NCBI RefSeq assembly: GCF_029211325.2
Contig: NZ_CP135996.1
Coordinates: 496,001-560,000 of the forward strand
Length of the DNA: 64,000 nucleotides
Direction: 5' to 3'
DNA from: Caproicibacterium argilliputei
GTDB lineage: Bacteria > Bacillota > Clostridia > Oscillospirales > Acutalibacteraceae
Of the stretch, positions 43,248-51,434 are shown in pieces; position 1 is the stretch's first letter; every line of letters begins with the position of its first letter. The position numbers and the translations under genes were made by a program. Below the pieces are notes generated by a model. The model was not told the origin of the DNA, ran no database searches, and worked only from the letters and a program-made list of their open reading frames with translations.

Positions 43248-44126
43248 ATGACAGGAACCATTCATTCGCAGGAGCTTGCCTTGAAAATCAAGCAGAGCAG
43301 GCGTAAAAAAGTGCTGGCGTGGACCGTGGCAGGGGTGCTTTCTGCTATTTATCTGGTGATTTCTCTGGCACCGTTCATTTTTATGGTGATGAATTCCTTT
43401 AAAGAGAAATTTGAAATGCTGGTCGGCGGTGTGTTTGCATTGCCGAAAAGCCTTAGCTTTTCGAATTACAGCTCAGTGCTGCAGGGAAACTTCCTGCACT
43501 ATCTGCTGAACAGTGTGATGATTCTGGTGATTTCCCTGCTCATTCTGCTGTTTGTTTCCGCGTGTGCTTCTTACCCGCTAAGCCGCTTCCACTTTAAGAT
43601 GCGCGCGCCGATTTACTCGGTGATTGTGGCGTGTATGTGCATTCCGGTACATATCACGCTGATTCCGATTTTTCGCATGGCAAAGGCTTCGCACCTGTAT
43701 GACTCGGTGTGGTCGCTGATTGGGCCGTATGTGGCGTTTGGCGTGCCGATTTCCGTGTTCATTCTGACCAGCTTTATGAAAGAAATTCCGCGCGAAATTG
43801 AGGAATCCTCTGAGATTGACGGCTGCAACAAAGTGCAGATCTTTTTCAAAATGATTCTGCCGCTGTCCAAGCCGGGGCTGGCGACACTTGCCATTTACAA
43901 TGGCGTCAATATGTGGAATGAGTTCAGCTTTGCATACACATTAACCCAGTCGGCAAACTCGCGTACCCTGCCGCTGGCCGTGTGGGACTTTCAGGGGCAG
44001 TACAGCATGAATACGCCGATGATTATGGCGGTGCTGACGCTGAGCCTGCTGCCCATGGTGATTATCTTTATTATTTTTCAAGACAAACTCGTGAAAGGCA
44101 TGACTGCGGGCGCTGTTAAGGGCTGA
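43248..44126 (+). CDS. Sugar ABC transporter permease (MalG/UgpE-type)
   Basis: A 292-residue partner permease with six spans. The loop motif is ESSEIDGCNKVQIFFKMILPLSKPG and the C-terminus is LVKGMTAGAVKG as in MalG. ATG 43248 follows AAAGGAGGAG. No ATPase gene is present in the cluster, so energy must come from a shared MsmK/UgpC-type ATPase encoded elsewhere. Confidence 0.93.
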   Translation: MTGTIHSQELALKIKQSRRKKVLAWTVAGVLSAIYLVISLAPFIFMVMNSFKEKFEMLVGGVFALPKSLSFSNYSSVLQGNFLHYLLNSVMILVISLLILLFVSACASYPLSRFHFKMRAPIYSVIVACMCIPVHITLIPIFRMAKASHLYDSVWSLIGPYVAFGVPISVFILTSFMKEIPREIEESSEIDGCNKVQIFFKMILPLSKPGLATLAIYNGVNMWNEFSFAYTLTQSANSRTLPLAVWDFQGQYSMNTPMIMAVLTLSLLPMVIIFIIFQDKLVKGMTAGAVKG

Positions 44127-44224
44127 AGGAACTGCGGACACAAAAGAAACAGACAGTGTATTGCAAATAGCGACGCTGTCTGTTATGCTTATGACACAAA
44201 AATCAGTTTAATGAGGGTGTCAAA

Positions 44225-45964
44225 GTGAGCAAATTGATGAATTCTGTACATCGCTGGAATTTTGACAAAAAAATCAAAGCTCTGGTTTCCACCGCGCTCA
44301 TCGCAACCGCAACCATCATGCTTTTGGTTTCGCTGCAATCCTCCACCGCTGCGTTGACTGACCAGTCCCGCTCGCTGCTGCAGGAGCAGAACCGGGCGGT
44401 TGCCGCCGGCTTTGAAGATTCCCTGAACAACTACAAGTCGCTGGCATACAGTTTGGTGCTGGACGACTCGGTGCAGCGCTACCTTTATAATCCCGGTGAC
44501 GTGACGCGCGCAAACAGCGCACGCAATGTTCTGCGCAGCACACTGAATATGTATTCCTCGCTGAACTTTGTGGCGTTGGTTCATCCGGACGGCAACTTTC
44601 TGTACAAAGGCAACGGCTCTTCCTTTACGACCCGATTTGCCGAGGTCTATTCGGAAGATTACCGTGGCTGTCTGTACAGCAGCGGCGCAGGTATGCATCT
44701 TAACTATACGAAGTCTTACTACAATCGCTACACGCTGAATGTGTACTTTCCAGTGTATGACACCAACTATATCGGCAAAAAACGCGGGATGCTCTGCTTT
44801 AGTTTCAACGACAGCAGTCTGGAGCAAGTGCTGCAGCATCAGGATGACAGTATGCACAGCGGTGTTGCGGTGCTCAGCGACGAAGGCGTGGTCATGGCGC
44901 GCAGCAGCCAGTCCGGCGCTGCGGAAGGAATTGACGTTTCGTGGTTTTCCGGTGACAGCGGTTCCTGCCAGCGAGGCGGGCGGTTTTACCTGTATCAGCG
45001 CGTTACGGGCTGGCCGTTTTATGTGGTCAGCAGTGTTGCGGCGGCAGATCTGTACGCATCCAGCAGAAGAACGGTTGCACTGCTGCTGGTGCTGGTGGCG
45101 GGTGCGGTGGTGCTCAGTCTGCTTGTGGTGAACAGCATGGTCCGCGTGCTGTACAAACCCCTGGACAAAGTGGTTCGAAAAATGGACGCGGTGGCCAACG
45201 GCTCTTTACAGACCCGCATTAACGAGCAGCACATGGGCGCGGATTTTAAGAAGCTTGCCGCCGGATTCAACACCATGATGGATAAAATGCTGCTTCTGAT
45301 GGATCAGGTGAAAGAGGAGCAGCACCAAATGGAGCAGATCCGCTTCAATACACTGCAGTCGCAGATTAAGCCGCACTTTCTGTACAATACGCTGGAGTGT
45401 GTGCACTGGCAGGCGGAAGCAGACGGCAATAAGGAAATTTCCACGCTGGTCATGGCGCTGGCAAAGTATTACCGCATCTGCCTGAGCGAGGGGCGCGACA
45501 TTGTTTCTCTGGCAGAGGAAATCGAGTGTGTGCGCAGCTATCTCATCATTCAGAATATGCGCTACGGCAATATTATTGACAGCAATTTTGACATTGACCC
45601 TAACCTGGAAAACATCGCGATTCCTAAACTGACGCTGCAGCCTTTAGTGGAAAACAGCATTTATCACGGCATTAAGGTCAAGGAAGGCCGGCGAGGCTGT
45701 GTGGTGCTTTCCGCGCGGCGCGGCGGCGGTGACATCTGGCTGACGCTGGCGGATACCGGCACCGGTATGACACAGGAAGAGGTTCAGGAAATCAATCAGG
45801 CTATCTCGCAGTACGACGAACGTTTTGGCTATGGTGTGCGCAATGTGCACCGGCGGATTCAGCTGATTGCCGGGTCGCCGTATGGCCTGCATTATTCCCG
45901 CAATGAGAAAGGAGGCGTAACAGTGACCATCTGCCTGCCGGACCGGCCGGTCGACGAGGACTAA
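44225..45964 (+). CDS. Sensor histidine kinase, YesM/LytS type
   Basis: A 579-residue membrane kinase. Membrane spans lie at ~18-38 and ~285-305 with an extracellular sensor between them; a HAMP linker follows (~305-360). A His_kinase domain has the phospho-accepting His in QIKPHFLYNTLE (about 387) and an ATPase domain with LQPLVENSIYHGI and DTGTGM. The start is GTG 44225 with GAGGG upstream. It lies directly downstream of the importer and pairs with the response regulator 17 bases later, so the importer's substrate, or its binding protein, is the likely signal. Confidence 0.92.
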   Translation: MSKLMNSVHRWNFDKKIKALVSTALIATATIMLLVSLQSSTAALTDQSRSLLQEQNRAVAAGFEDSLNNYKSLAYSLVLDDSVQRYLYNPGDVTRANSARNVLRSTLNMYSSLNFVALVHPDGNFLYKGNGSSFTTRFAEVYSEDYRGCLYSSGAGMHLNYTKSYYNRYTLNVYFPVYDTNYIGKKRGMLCFSFNDSSLEQVLQHQDDSMHSGVAVLSDEGVVMARSSQSGAAEGIDVSWFSGDSGSCQRGGRFYLYQRVTGWPFYVVSSVAAADLYASSRRTVALLLVLVAGAVVLSLLVVNSMVRVLYKPLDKVVRKMDAVANGSLQTRINEQHMGADFKKLAAGFNTMMDKMLLLMDQVKEEQHQMEQIRFNTLQSQIKPHFLYNTLECVHWQAEADGNKEISTLVMALAKYYRICLSEGRDIVSLAEEIECVRSYLIIQNMRYGNIIDSNFDIDPNLENIAIPKLTLQPLVENSIYHGIKVKEGRRGCVVLSARRGGGDIWLTLADTGTGMTQEEVQEINQAISQYDERFGYGVRNVHRRIQLIAGSPYGLHYSRNEKGGVTVTICLPDRPVDED

Positions 45965-45980
45965 CACAGGGGGATTAGAG

Positions 45981-47546
45981 ATGTATCAGATATTGGTGGT
46001 GGATGACGAGCAGATGATTCGCATGGGAATCAAACGCGCATTGGCGTGGAACACGCTGGGCATTAACAGGGTTTACACTGCGTCTTCCGGAAAAGAGGCT
46101 CTGGAGCAGCTTCGGGAACACCGCCCGCAGATTATGCTGACGGATATTTATATGTCGGAAATGACAGGTCTTGAGCTGATTGAAGCTGCCAAAAGCATCG
46201 TACCGTGCCTGCGGGTTCTTGTTTTAACCGGTTATGACCGCTTCGACTACGCGCGCGAGTGTCTGCGCCTGCACGTGGAGGATTTTCTGCTGAAGCCGAT
46301 TGACGGCGAGGTGCTGCGCGAATCCATCTTCCGCCAGGTACAGGCGCTGGATGAGCTGCAGCAGGAAAGCCGGCCCGCACAGCTGCGCGCCACCGGTCTG
46401 CAGGAACAGATGCGGCTGGAAAAGGAAATGCGGGCGCTGGTGCGCCGAAAGCTTTCTGAGCAGGAAACTGCGGATTTGTGCCGCCGCAACCGCTTTGACT
46501 GCGGGCAGCTGCTGCAGGCGGCTGTGCTGGTGCCGGAACTGTACATGGAGCAGCAGGGTGCCAACGGGTTTCGGGCGATGATGGCGCGCAGCATCTGTAT
46601 CAGCATGGTGGACAGACAGGGCAAGGGTGTCACTTTTGCCGACAGTGACGGAACCATTATTCTGGTCTTCTTTTTGGGAGAAAACGCGGAAAGCGGGGTT
46701 GAGCAGGCGGAGTCGCTGACCGGCGTGCTGGCGGACGATTTCGATACGGCGCCGCGCATCGTGCTGGGCAGCTGCGAGAAGGGATTTTCCAATCTGTACA
46801 TTTCCTACAATGACGCACGCATGATGCTGCAGGATGAAAAGACAGAGTTCTGCAGCATTGTGCAGACGGTGCCGGACCGCAGGCGGGAAACTCTGTTTCA
46901 GGATGTGTATACAGAGCTCAAGGGCATGATGTGCGCCAATGTGGGCGACACGGATAAAGTGCTGAAAGCATATGCAACGTTCTGCAAAGCAGTGGATTCC
47001 TACAACCTTTCTGCTGCCAACACCCGGCGCTGCTGCCTGGAAATCGCCAGTTCGGTTTATTATTCTATTCTGACGCAGAAAAGTGTGGAAAACGGGGAAA
47101 GCCTGAACGCACTGGCGCAGAGCCTGACCCACGCGGTCCGCGCGGATGCCTGTGAAATGACGCGGATGTACCTGACCAAACTGTTGGAGCAGGGCAGCCA
47201 CGGTGTGCATGACTTGGTTTCTGCAGCCAGACGGTATATCGACGCCCACTTGGAAGAGGAACTTTCGGTGGCAAGTATCGCCTCCTCCCTGTTTGTAACC
47301 CCCAATTACTTTTCACGGCTGTTTAAGCGGGTAACAGGCGAGGGCTGCAACGAGTACATTGTGCGCAAGCGCATTGAAAAGGCGAAGTCCCTGCTGGAAA
47401 CCACCAGTTTGAAAACCGGCCGCATTGCGATGATGGTCGGCTACCGGGACACCAATTACTTCTCCCTTGCTTTTAAAAAACATACCGGGCAGTCCCCCAC
47501 GCAGTACCGGGAGGAAATACGCAGGAATACAACGGAGGTTTCGTAA
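45981..47546 (+). CDS. Response regulator, YesN type (REC plus AraC helix-turn-helix)
   Basis: 521 residues. The receiver domain (1-120) has acidic pocket Asp9/Asp10, phospho-acceptor Asp55 in IMLTDIY and Lys in LLKPID. A ~270-residue middle region follows. The C-terminal AraC domain (LSVASIASSLFVTPNYFSRLFK; GRIAMMVGYRDTNYFSLAFKKHTGQSP) binds DNA. It probably activates the importer operon upstream. The stop codon overlaps the next start by one base. Confidence 0.93.
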   Translation: MYQILVVDDEQMIRMGIKRALAWNTLGINRVYTASSGKEALEQLREHRPQIMLTDIYMSEMTGLELIEAAKSIVPCLRVLVLTGYDRFDYARECLRLHVEDFLLKPIDGEVLRESIFRQVQALDELQQESRPAQLRATGLQEQMRLEKEMRALVRRKLSEQETADLCRRNRFDCGQLLQAAVLVPELYMEQQGANGFRAMMARSICISMVDRQGKGVTFADSDGTIILVFFLGENAESGVEQAESLTGVLADDFDTAPRIVLGSCEKGFSNLYISYNDARMMLQDEKTEFCSIVQTVPDRRRETLFQDVYTELKGMMCANVGDTDKVLKAYATFCKAVDSYNLSAANTRRCCLEIASSVYYSILTQKSVENGESLNALAQSLTHAVRADACEMTRMYLTKLLEQGSHGVHDLVSAARRYIDAHLEEELSVASIASSLFVTPNYFSRLFKRVTGEGCNEYIVRKRIEKAKSLLETTSLKTGRIAMMVGYRDTNYFSLAFKKHTGQSPTQYREEIRRNTTEVS

Positions 47547-48571
47547 TGAAGCGAAGAAAATATAGCAGCACGGCAATTTCTCTTTTGCTGGCAGCTGCGC
47601 TCCTCGGCGGATGTCAAGTCCGCTCGGGCGGCAGCACGGGGGTTTCCTCTACGGAAGAATCCACAGGAACGGTTTCTTCGGAAGTGCAGTCGACAGCGTC
47701 TTTTAAACAGCAGACGCGGCCGCAGTTTGTTGCCAAAGGCATTCGCTCGCTGTGCGTGCAGAAGAACGGTCAAGTGGTTTTTCAGGCGTCCTACGCGCCG
47801 GCTTCCTATAAGAGCAGTTTTGACAGCTGGCAGCTTTCACAGCCGTACCAAAACACAGTCATGGTGGATACACAGGCATTGTATGAATTGTTTGACAAGC
47901 TTGCCGCCATTGATTTTTCTGCGCCCGTGCAGGTCAAAAAGGATACCGACACCGGCCTTTCTTCCAGTGAGGATTCCTTTACGGTGCAGTTCCTGCAGAC
48001 CAAAGAGGAGTCCACCGCGGTGGCATCCGTGAATCCGGACAGCACGGCAACGGTGTTTCTGGGAAAGGAAGACGGCAGCGGCAATGTGTATGCGGCCGTC
48101 AAGGGAAATGCATCGGCAGTGTTTCGCGTATCAAAATCCACAGCGGATACGCTGCGCCAGCTGGAGCCCTACGATTATGTGCTGAAGATTGCAGGTGTTG
48201 TCAATGTTGCTAGTGTATCAGGGTTGACGCTTCAATCAGGCGGCAAAACTTATACGGTTTCCGTGGACAGCGGCACATACCGCACGGGCAGCGGCAGGAC
48301 ACTGTCGAAGGCAAATTTCACCACGCTGTATCAGGACTTGCTGGGTGTGGAGCTGACCGGAAAGGTCAAAGCAAAACCTGCTTCCGGCACTGCGGCAGAT
48401 TTGACAGTCACGTTTCACCGCAGCATGGCGGCGGCGCCGGAAATGCGCTATGTTTACACACCGCAGAGTGGAGATACGGAAACGCTGACCGTTAACGGCC
48501 ACACATTTTTTACGGTGAGCCGCGCGCAGGTGCAGGCGCTGGTTCAGAAGGTTGCAGAATGGTGCGGGTAA
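47546..48571 (+). CDS. Lipoprotein with DUF4340-like repeats
   Basis: A 341-residue lipoprotein with lipobox LLGGC (Cys23), then a Ser/Thr-rich linker. The body contains two similar halves rich in short beta strands (VVFQASYAP...; SGLTLQSGGKTYTVSV...), suggestive of DUF4340-type domains; this is a weak resemblance. GGAGG precedes ATG 47546. Coupling to the response regulator suggests it is an accessory to sensing or uptake of the same substrate. Function unknown. Confidence 0.7.
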   Translation: MKRRKYSSTAISLLLAAALLGGCQVRSGGSTGVSSTEESTGTVSSEVQSTASFKQQTRPQFVAKGIRSLCVQKNGQVVFQASYAPASYKSSFDSWQLSQPYQNTVMVDTQALYELFDKLAAIDFSAPVQVKKDTDTGLSSSEDSFTVQFLQTKEESTAVASVNPDSTATVFLGKEDGSGNVYAAVKGNASAVFRVSKSTADTLRQLEPYDYVLKIAGVVNVASVSGLTLQSGGKTYTVSVDSGTYRTGSGRTLSKANFTTLYQDLLGVELTGKVKAKPASGTAADLTVTFHRSMAAAPEMRYVYTPQSGDTETLTVNGHTFFTVSRAQVQALVQKVAEWCG

Positions 48572-48577
48572 GATAAA

Positions 48578-48612
48578 GGGCATTCGGGAAATTTTCCGGG
48601 ATGCCCTTTGCT
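48578..48612 (+). terminator. Terminator after the lipoprotein gene
   Basis: AAAGGGCAT pairs with ATGCCCTTT with inner CGGGAAA/TTTCCGG pairing; the T-tail is interrupted. Confidence 0.65.
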
Positions 48613-48743
48613 TTATCCTAAATAAAGCGGATATTTGCTCAAGCGAAAAGGGGAGCAAAAATTCGGTGCCTTTGAAAGCAGCCTGCAAAATCCGCGTGCT
48701 TTTCCGAGAAAAGTGTGTGCTTCTTTCAGATTTCAACAAATAC

Positions 48744-48772
48744 TTGCGGAATTTTTGTAGCTGATGTACAAT
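48744..48772 (+). promoter_or_regulatory. Promoter of the metallophosphoesterase gene
   Basis: TTGCGG, 17-bp spacer, TACAAT, 37 bases before the start codon. Confidence 0.65.
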
Positions 48773-48808
48773 ATAGAATAGAACAGTTTGGAATGCGGAG
48801 GGAACCAG

Positions 48809-50122
48809 ATGGAAAAACAAAAATGGCAGCCGCTGCCGCGGCAGGGTGTCCGCGCGCGCATTGGGATTTGCAGCGATTTGCACGTGTGTGAAGCTTATCC
48901 TTCCCGCGAGAAACTCGGTGCTGTTTTCTCTGCTTTTTATCAGCTGGCTCCGCAGCTGGACGCCGCTGCCTTTGTGGGGGATTTAACCGACTGTGGAAAT
49001 GCACAGCAGTATGCGGCTCTGCGCCGGTTTACTGCCGAATATACAGCGGGGCACAGAGGCACGACCGGTGCGCCGACGCAGATTCTTTACTGCATGGGCA
49101 ATCACGATACCTTTGAGCCGGGCGTGCACCGTGCCCAAGCGGTTTTTGCTGCGCAGACTGGACAGAATCCCTGTGAACTGACATGGGTGAACCTTGTCCC
49201 CGTGATTAAGCTGGCACCCGGACCAAACGCGGAGGATGACTACACCGGCTGTTATTCCTTTTTGAAGCGGAGTCTGTATGCGGCAGCTTCCAAGGTGCCG
49301 GGGCTTCCGATTTTCGTGTTGGCGCACCACGGGATTCGCGGCACTGCCTACGCAACGGACGAGTGGTACGGGAATTACGGTGAGGGAACCGAGCACGATT
49401 TGGTGCGGCTTTTGCAGCAGTACCCGCAGGTCATTCATGTTTCCGGGCATTCGCACGCGGTGTTGGAGGATGAACGCTCCATTGACCAAAGTCTGGGGTT
49501 TACAGCGATACAGGACAGCACCGCCGGTGCTTACTTTGAAAATGAAACCGGCAAACAGGACCCGGAAACCGGAGAACCGGCAACGGTGCCGCCCTTTGGG
49601 CAGGAGGCCTGTCAGGCGCTGCTGGCGGATGTGCTGGCGTCCGGAAAAGTGGTGGTGCACCGGTTAAACCTGACGGCGGGCCGCTTTTGCGCCGCCCCGT
49701 GGGAAATCGACATTCCGGCACTTCTGCAGGCAAAAAAGGCGGGGCAGCCTTTGTGCTTTCCGTATACGCCAGGCCGTACCGGGACTGCTCCGGTGTTTTT
49801 GCCGGACGCGCGTGCGCGGCTGCAGTTTGAGCGGGCAGATACAGCTGCGGTTCAGTTTCCGCGCGCGTGGCCGGCCGACACCGGTGCCTGCAGCCGGGTG
49901 CAGGCGTATCGGATACAGCTCCTGCGGGAGGATGGCGGAGAGCCGGTGTGTCGGTGGATTTTCTCGGACATTTACCGGCGGGAGCAGCGCGAAGATTGGT
50001 GCGTGCGTGTAAAAACGGCGGTTCCCTTTCAGGGAACGTGGCGCGTGCAGGTGTGCGCAGCAACCGCGTTTGGGCAGCTGAGTGAACCTCTGTGCAGTCC
50101 TGCAGTGGATGCGGTACTTTAG
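48809..50122 (+). CDS. Calcineurin-like metallophosphoesterase
   Basis: 437 residues, no signal peptide. The dinuclear metal motifs appear in order: SDLHVCEAY (from about residue 22), VGDLTD, GNHDTF, AHHGI and SGHSH. The C-terminal ~130 residues form an extra beta-rich domain. Substrate unknown; relatives hydrolyse phosphodiesters or phosphomonoesters. ATG 48809 follows GGAGGGAA. It has its own promoter and lies between two sugar-uptake loci without obvious link to either. Confidence 0.88.
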   Translation: MEKQKWQPLPRQGVRARIGICSDLHVCEAYPSREKLGAVFSAFYQLAPQLDAAAFVGDLTDCGNAQQYAALRRFTAEYTAGHRGTTGAPTQILYCMGNHDTFEPGVHRAQAVFAAQTGQNPCELTWVNLVPVIKLAPGPNAEDDYTGCYSFLKRSLYAAASKVPGLPIFVLAHHGIRGTAYATDEWYGNYGEGTEHDLVRLLQQYPQVIHVSGHSHAVLEDERSIDQSLGFTAIQDSTAGAYFENETGKQDPETGEPATVPPFGQEACQALLADVLASGKVVVHRLNLTAGRFCAAPWEIDIPALLQAKKAGQPLCFPYTPGRTGTAPVFLPDARARLQFERADTAAVQFPRAWPADTGACSRVQAYRIQLLREDGGEPVCRWIFSDIYRREQREDWCVRVKTAVPFQGTWRVQVCAATAFGQLSEPLCSPAVDAVL

Positions 50123-50128
50123 GTGCTC

Positions 50129-50157
50129 TTGCTTTTATGACGATGAAGCTGTATAAT
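50129..50157 (+). promoter_or_regulatory. Promoter of the amino-sugar regulator transcript
   Basis: TTGCTT, exact 17-bp spacer, TATAAT. The predicted transcript begins near 50164, about 125 bases before the regulator gene. Confidence 0.8.
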
Positions 50158-50222
50158 CTGCTTGTCCGAAAGGAGCGGCGGCGGTGGCTGTCCGGCTCGC
50201 TTTCGACATAGACGGGGACAAA

Positions 50223-50263
50223 GAGGGCCTTCAAAATGTACGCATTTTGAACGGCCCTTTTCT
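50223..50263 (+). terminator. Attenuator-like terminator in the rpiR leader
   Basis: AGGGCC-TTCAAAATG pairs with CATTTTGAA-CGGCCCT around a TACG loop and is followed by TTTC. It lies between the promoter at 50129-50157 and the regulator start at 50290, so most transcripts may end here. Confidence 0.75.
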
Positions 50264-50289
50264 ATACAAAGACGGGAGGACGGAATCAA

Positions 50290-51114
50290 ATGTATCAGAG
50301 TGCTGTAAAGCAGCGCATCCTGAGCGTGAAGGAAGAATTTACGCCGGTTGAAAACAGTTTGGCTGACTTTTTTCTGCACAATACCAAACAGATGGACTTT
50401 TCTTCGAAGAATCTTTCCAAAGTTCTGTATGTTTCAGAGGCCGCACTGTCCCGCTTTGCGAAAAAATGCGGTTACAAAGGGTATCGGGAGTTGATTTTTA
50501 ATTATCAGAACGATCTGGTGCAAGAAACGGATGAGCCGGATGTCAGCAAAATGGCGCAGGAGGTGCACGACCGCTACTGGGAGCTGCTGCAGCATGCATT
50601 TTCGATGCTGGATGAGGTGCAGGTGGCGCGTGTTGCCGGGCTGATGAGCAGCAGCAGGCGGGTTTTTGTGTATGGCATGGGCAGTTCCGGCTTTGCGGCG
50701 CAGGAATTTCAGCTTCGGTTTATGCGGCTTGGGCTGGCGGTGGAGGCAATCACCGACCCGCAGATGATGCGCATGAATTCTGCGGTGCTGGGCGCGCAGG
50801 ATATGGTGGTCGGCATTACGCTGAGCGGAAAAACGAAAGAGGTTCTGGAAAGCCTGCATCTTGCCAAGGGAAATCATGCACGCGCGGTTTTGCTGACAGG
50901 GCTGACAAAGCTTGCCTCAGAGGGAACTTATGATGAAGTGCTGGCACTTGCGGCCGTGGAAGGTCTGGACACAGGCGCGATGATTTCACCGCAGTTTCCG
51001 GTTCTGGTTATTTTAGATATGCTGTACACATACTTTTTAGAAAGCGATATGAGTTTAAAAACCCAAAAGCACCGGGAAACCCTGGAGGCTTTGCAGCGAG
51101 AGCATCGCCGCTGA
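50290..51114 (+). CDS. MurR/RpiR-family transcriptional regulator
   Basis: 274 residues: an RpiR helix-turn-helix domain (1-77, FSSKNLSKVLYVSEAALSRFAKKCGYKGYREL) and a SIS phosphosugar-binding domain (~115-245, VFVYGMGSSGFAAQEFQLRF; VVGITLSGKTKEV). Such regulators sense sugar phosphates, often amino-sugar phosphates (MurNAc-6-P, GlcN-6-P). Its position at the head of the GH20-ABC-NanE locus supports ManNAc-6-P or GlcNAc-6-P as signal. GGGAGG precedes ATG 50290. Confidence 0.93.
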   Translation: MYQSAVKQRILSVKEEFTPVENSLADFFLHNTKQMDFSSKNLSKVLYVSEAALSRFAKKCGYKGYRELIFNYQNDLVQETDEPDVSKMAQEVHDRYWELLQHAFSMLDEVQVARVAGLMSSSRRVFVYGMGSSGFAAQEFQLRFMRLGLAVEAITDPQMMRMNSAVLGAQDMVVGITLSGKTKEVLESLHLAKGNHARAVLLTGLTKLASEGTYDEVLALAAVEGLDTGAMISPQFPVLVILDMLYTYFLESDMSLKTQKHRETLEALQREHRR

Positions 51115-51125
51115 AGAAAAAATCG

Positions 51126-51180
51126 GAGCCATGCAACTTTCTTGAAAAAATCCTGCAAGAAAGCTGCATGGCTCTTTTTT
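51126..51180 (+). terminator. Terminator after rpiR
   Basis: GAGCCATGCA-CTTTCTTG pairs with CAAGAAAG-TGCATGGCTC; six or more T follow. Confidence 0.92.
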
Positions 51181-51341
51181 AAACCCTTTCGGTTGTATTT
51201 TAGAAAAAGCAAGAAGGACTTTGCAAAGTGAAGAATTTCTGCTTCAATACCAATAAAAAGAAAGCCTGCTGTGGATGTACTTTCAGTGAAACGCCCAATT
51301 CAAAAGAGATTTGCAACTACTTTCAGGATACGGCAAATGCA

Positions 51342-51370
51342 TTGCAATGCAGAATTGGGGTTGCTATAAT
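51342..51370 (+). promoter_or_regulatory. Promoter of the amino-sugar operon
   Basis: TTGCAA, exact 17-bp spacer, perfect TATAAT, 65 bases before the hexosaminidase start. Confidence 0.8.
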
Positions 51371-51434
51371 ACAGGTGTTCCACAAAAAAATGAACAAACA
51401 AGAAAAAGAGTATGCAGGAGAGGAGGCGGAAAGC

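Noticed and set aside
44147..44184. AACAGACAG/CTGTCTGTT hairpin between the permease and the kinase as a terminator
   Set aside because: No T-tract follows on the plus strand and transcription of the kinase from the same operon is plausible.
51228..51434. N-terminal extension of the GH20 protein
   Set aside because: It would span a consensus promoter (51342-51370), and a good ribosome site marks GTG 51435.
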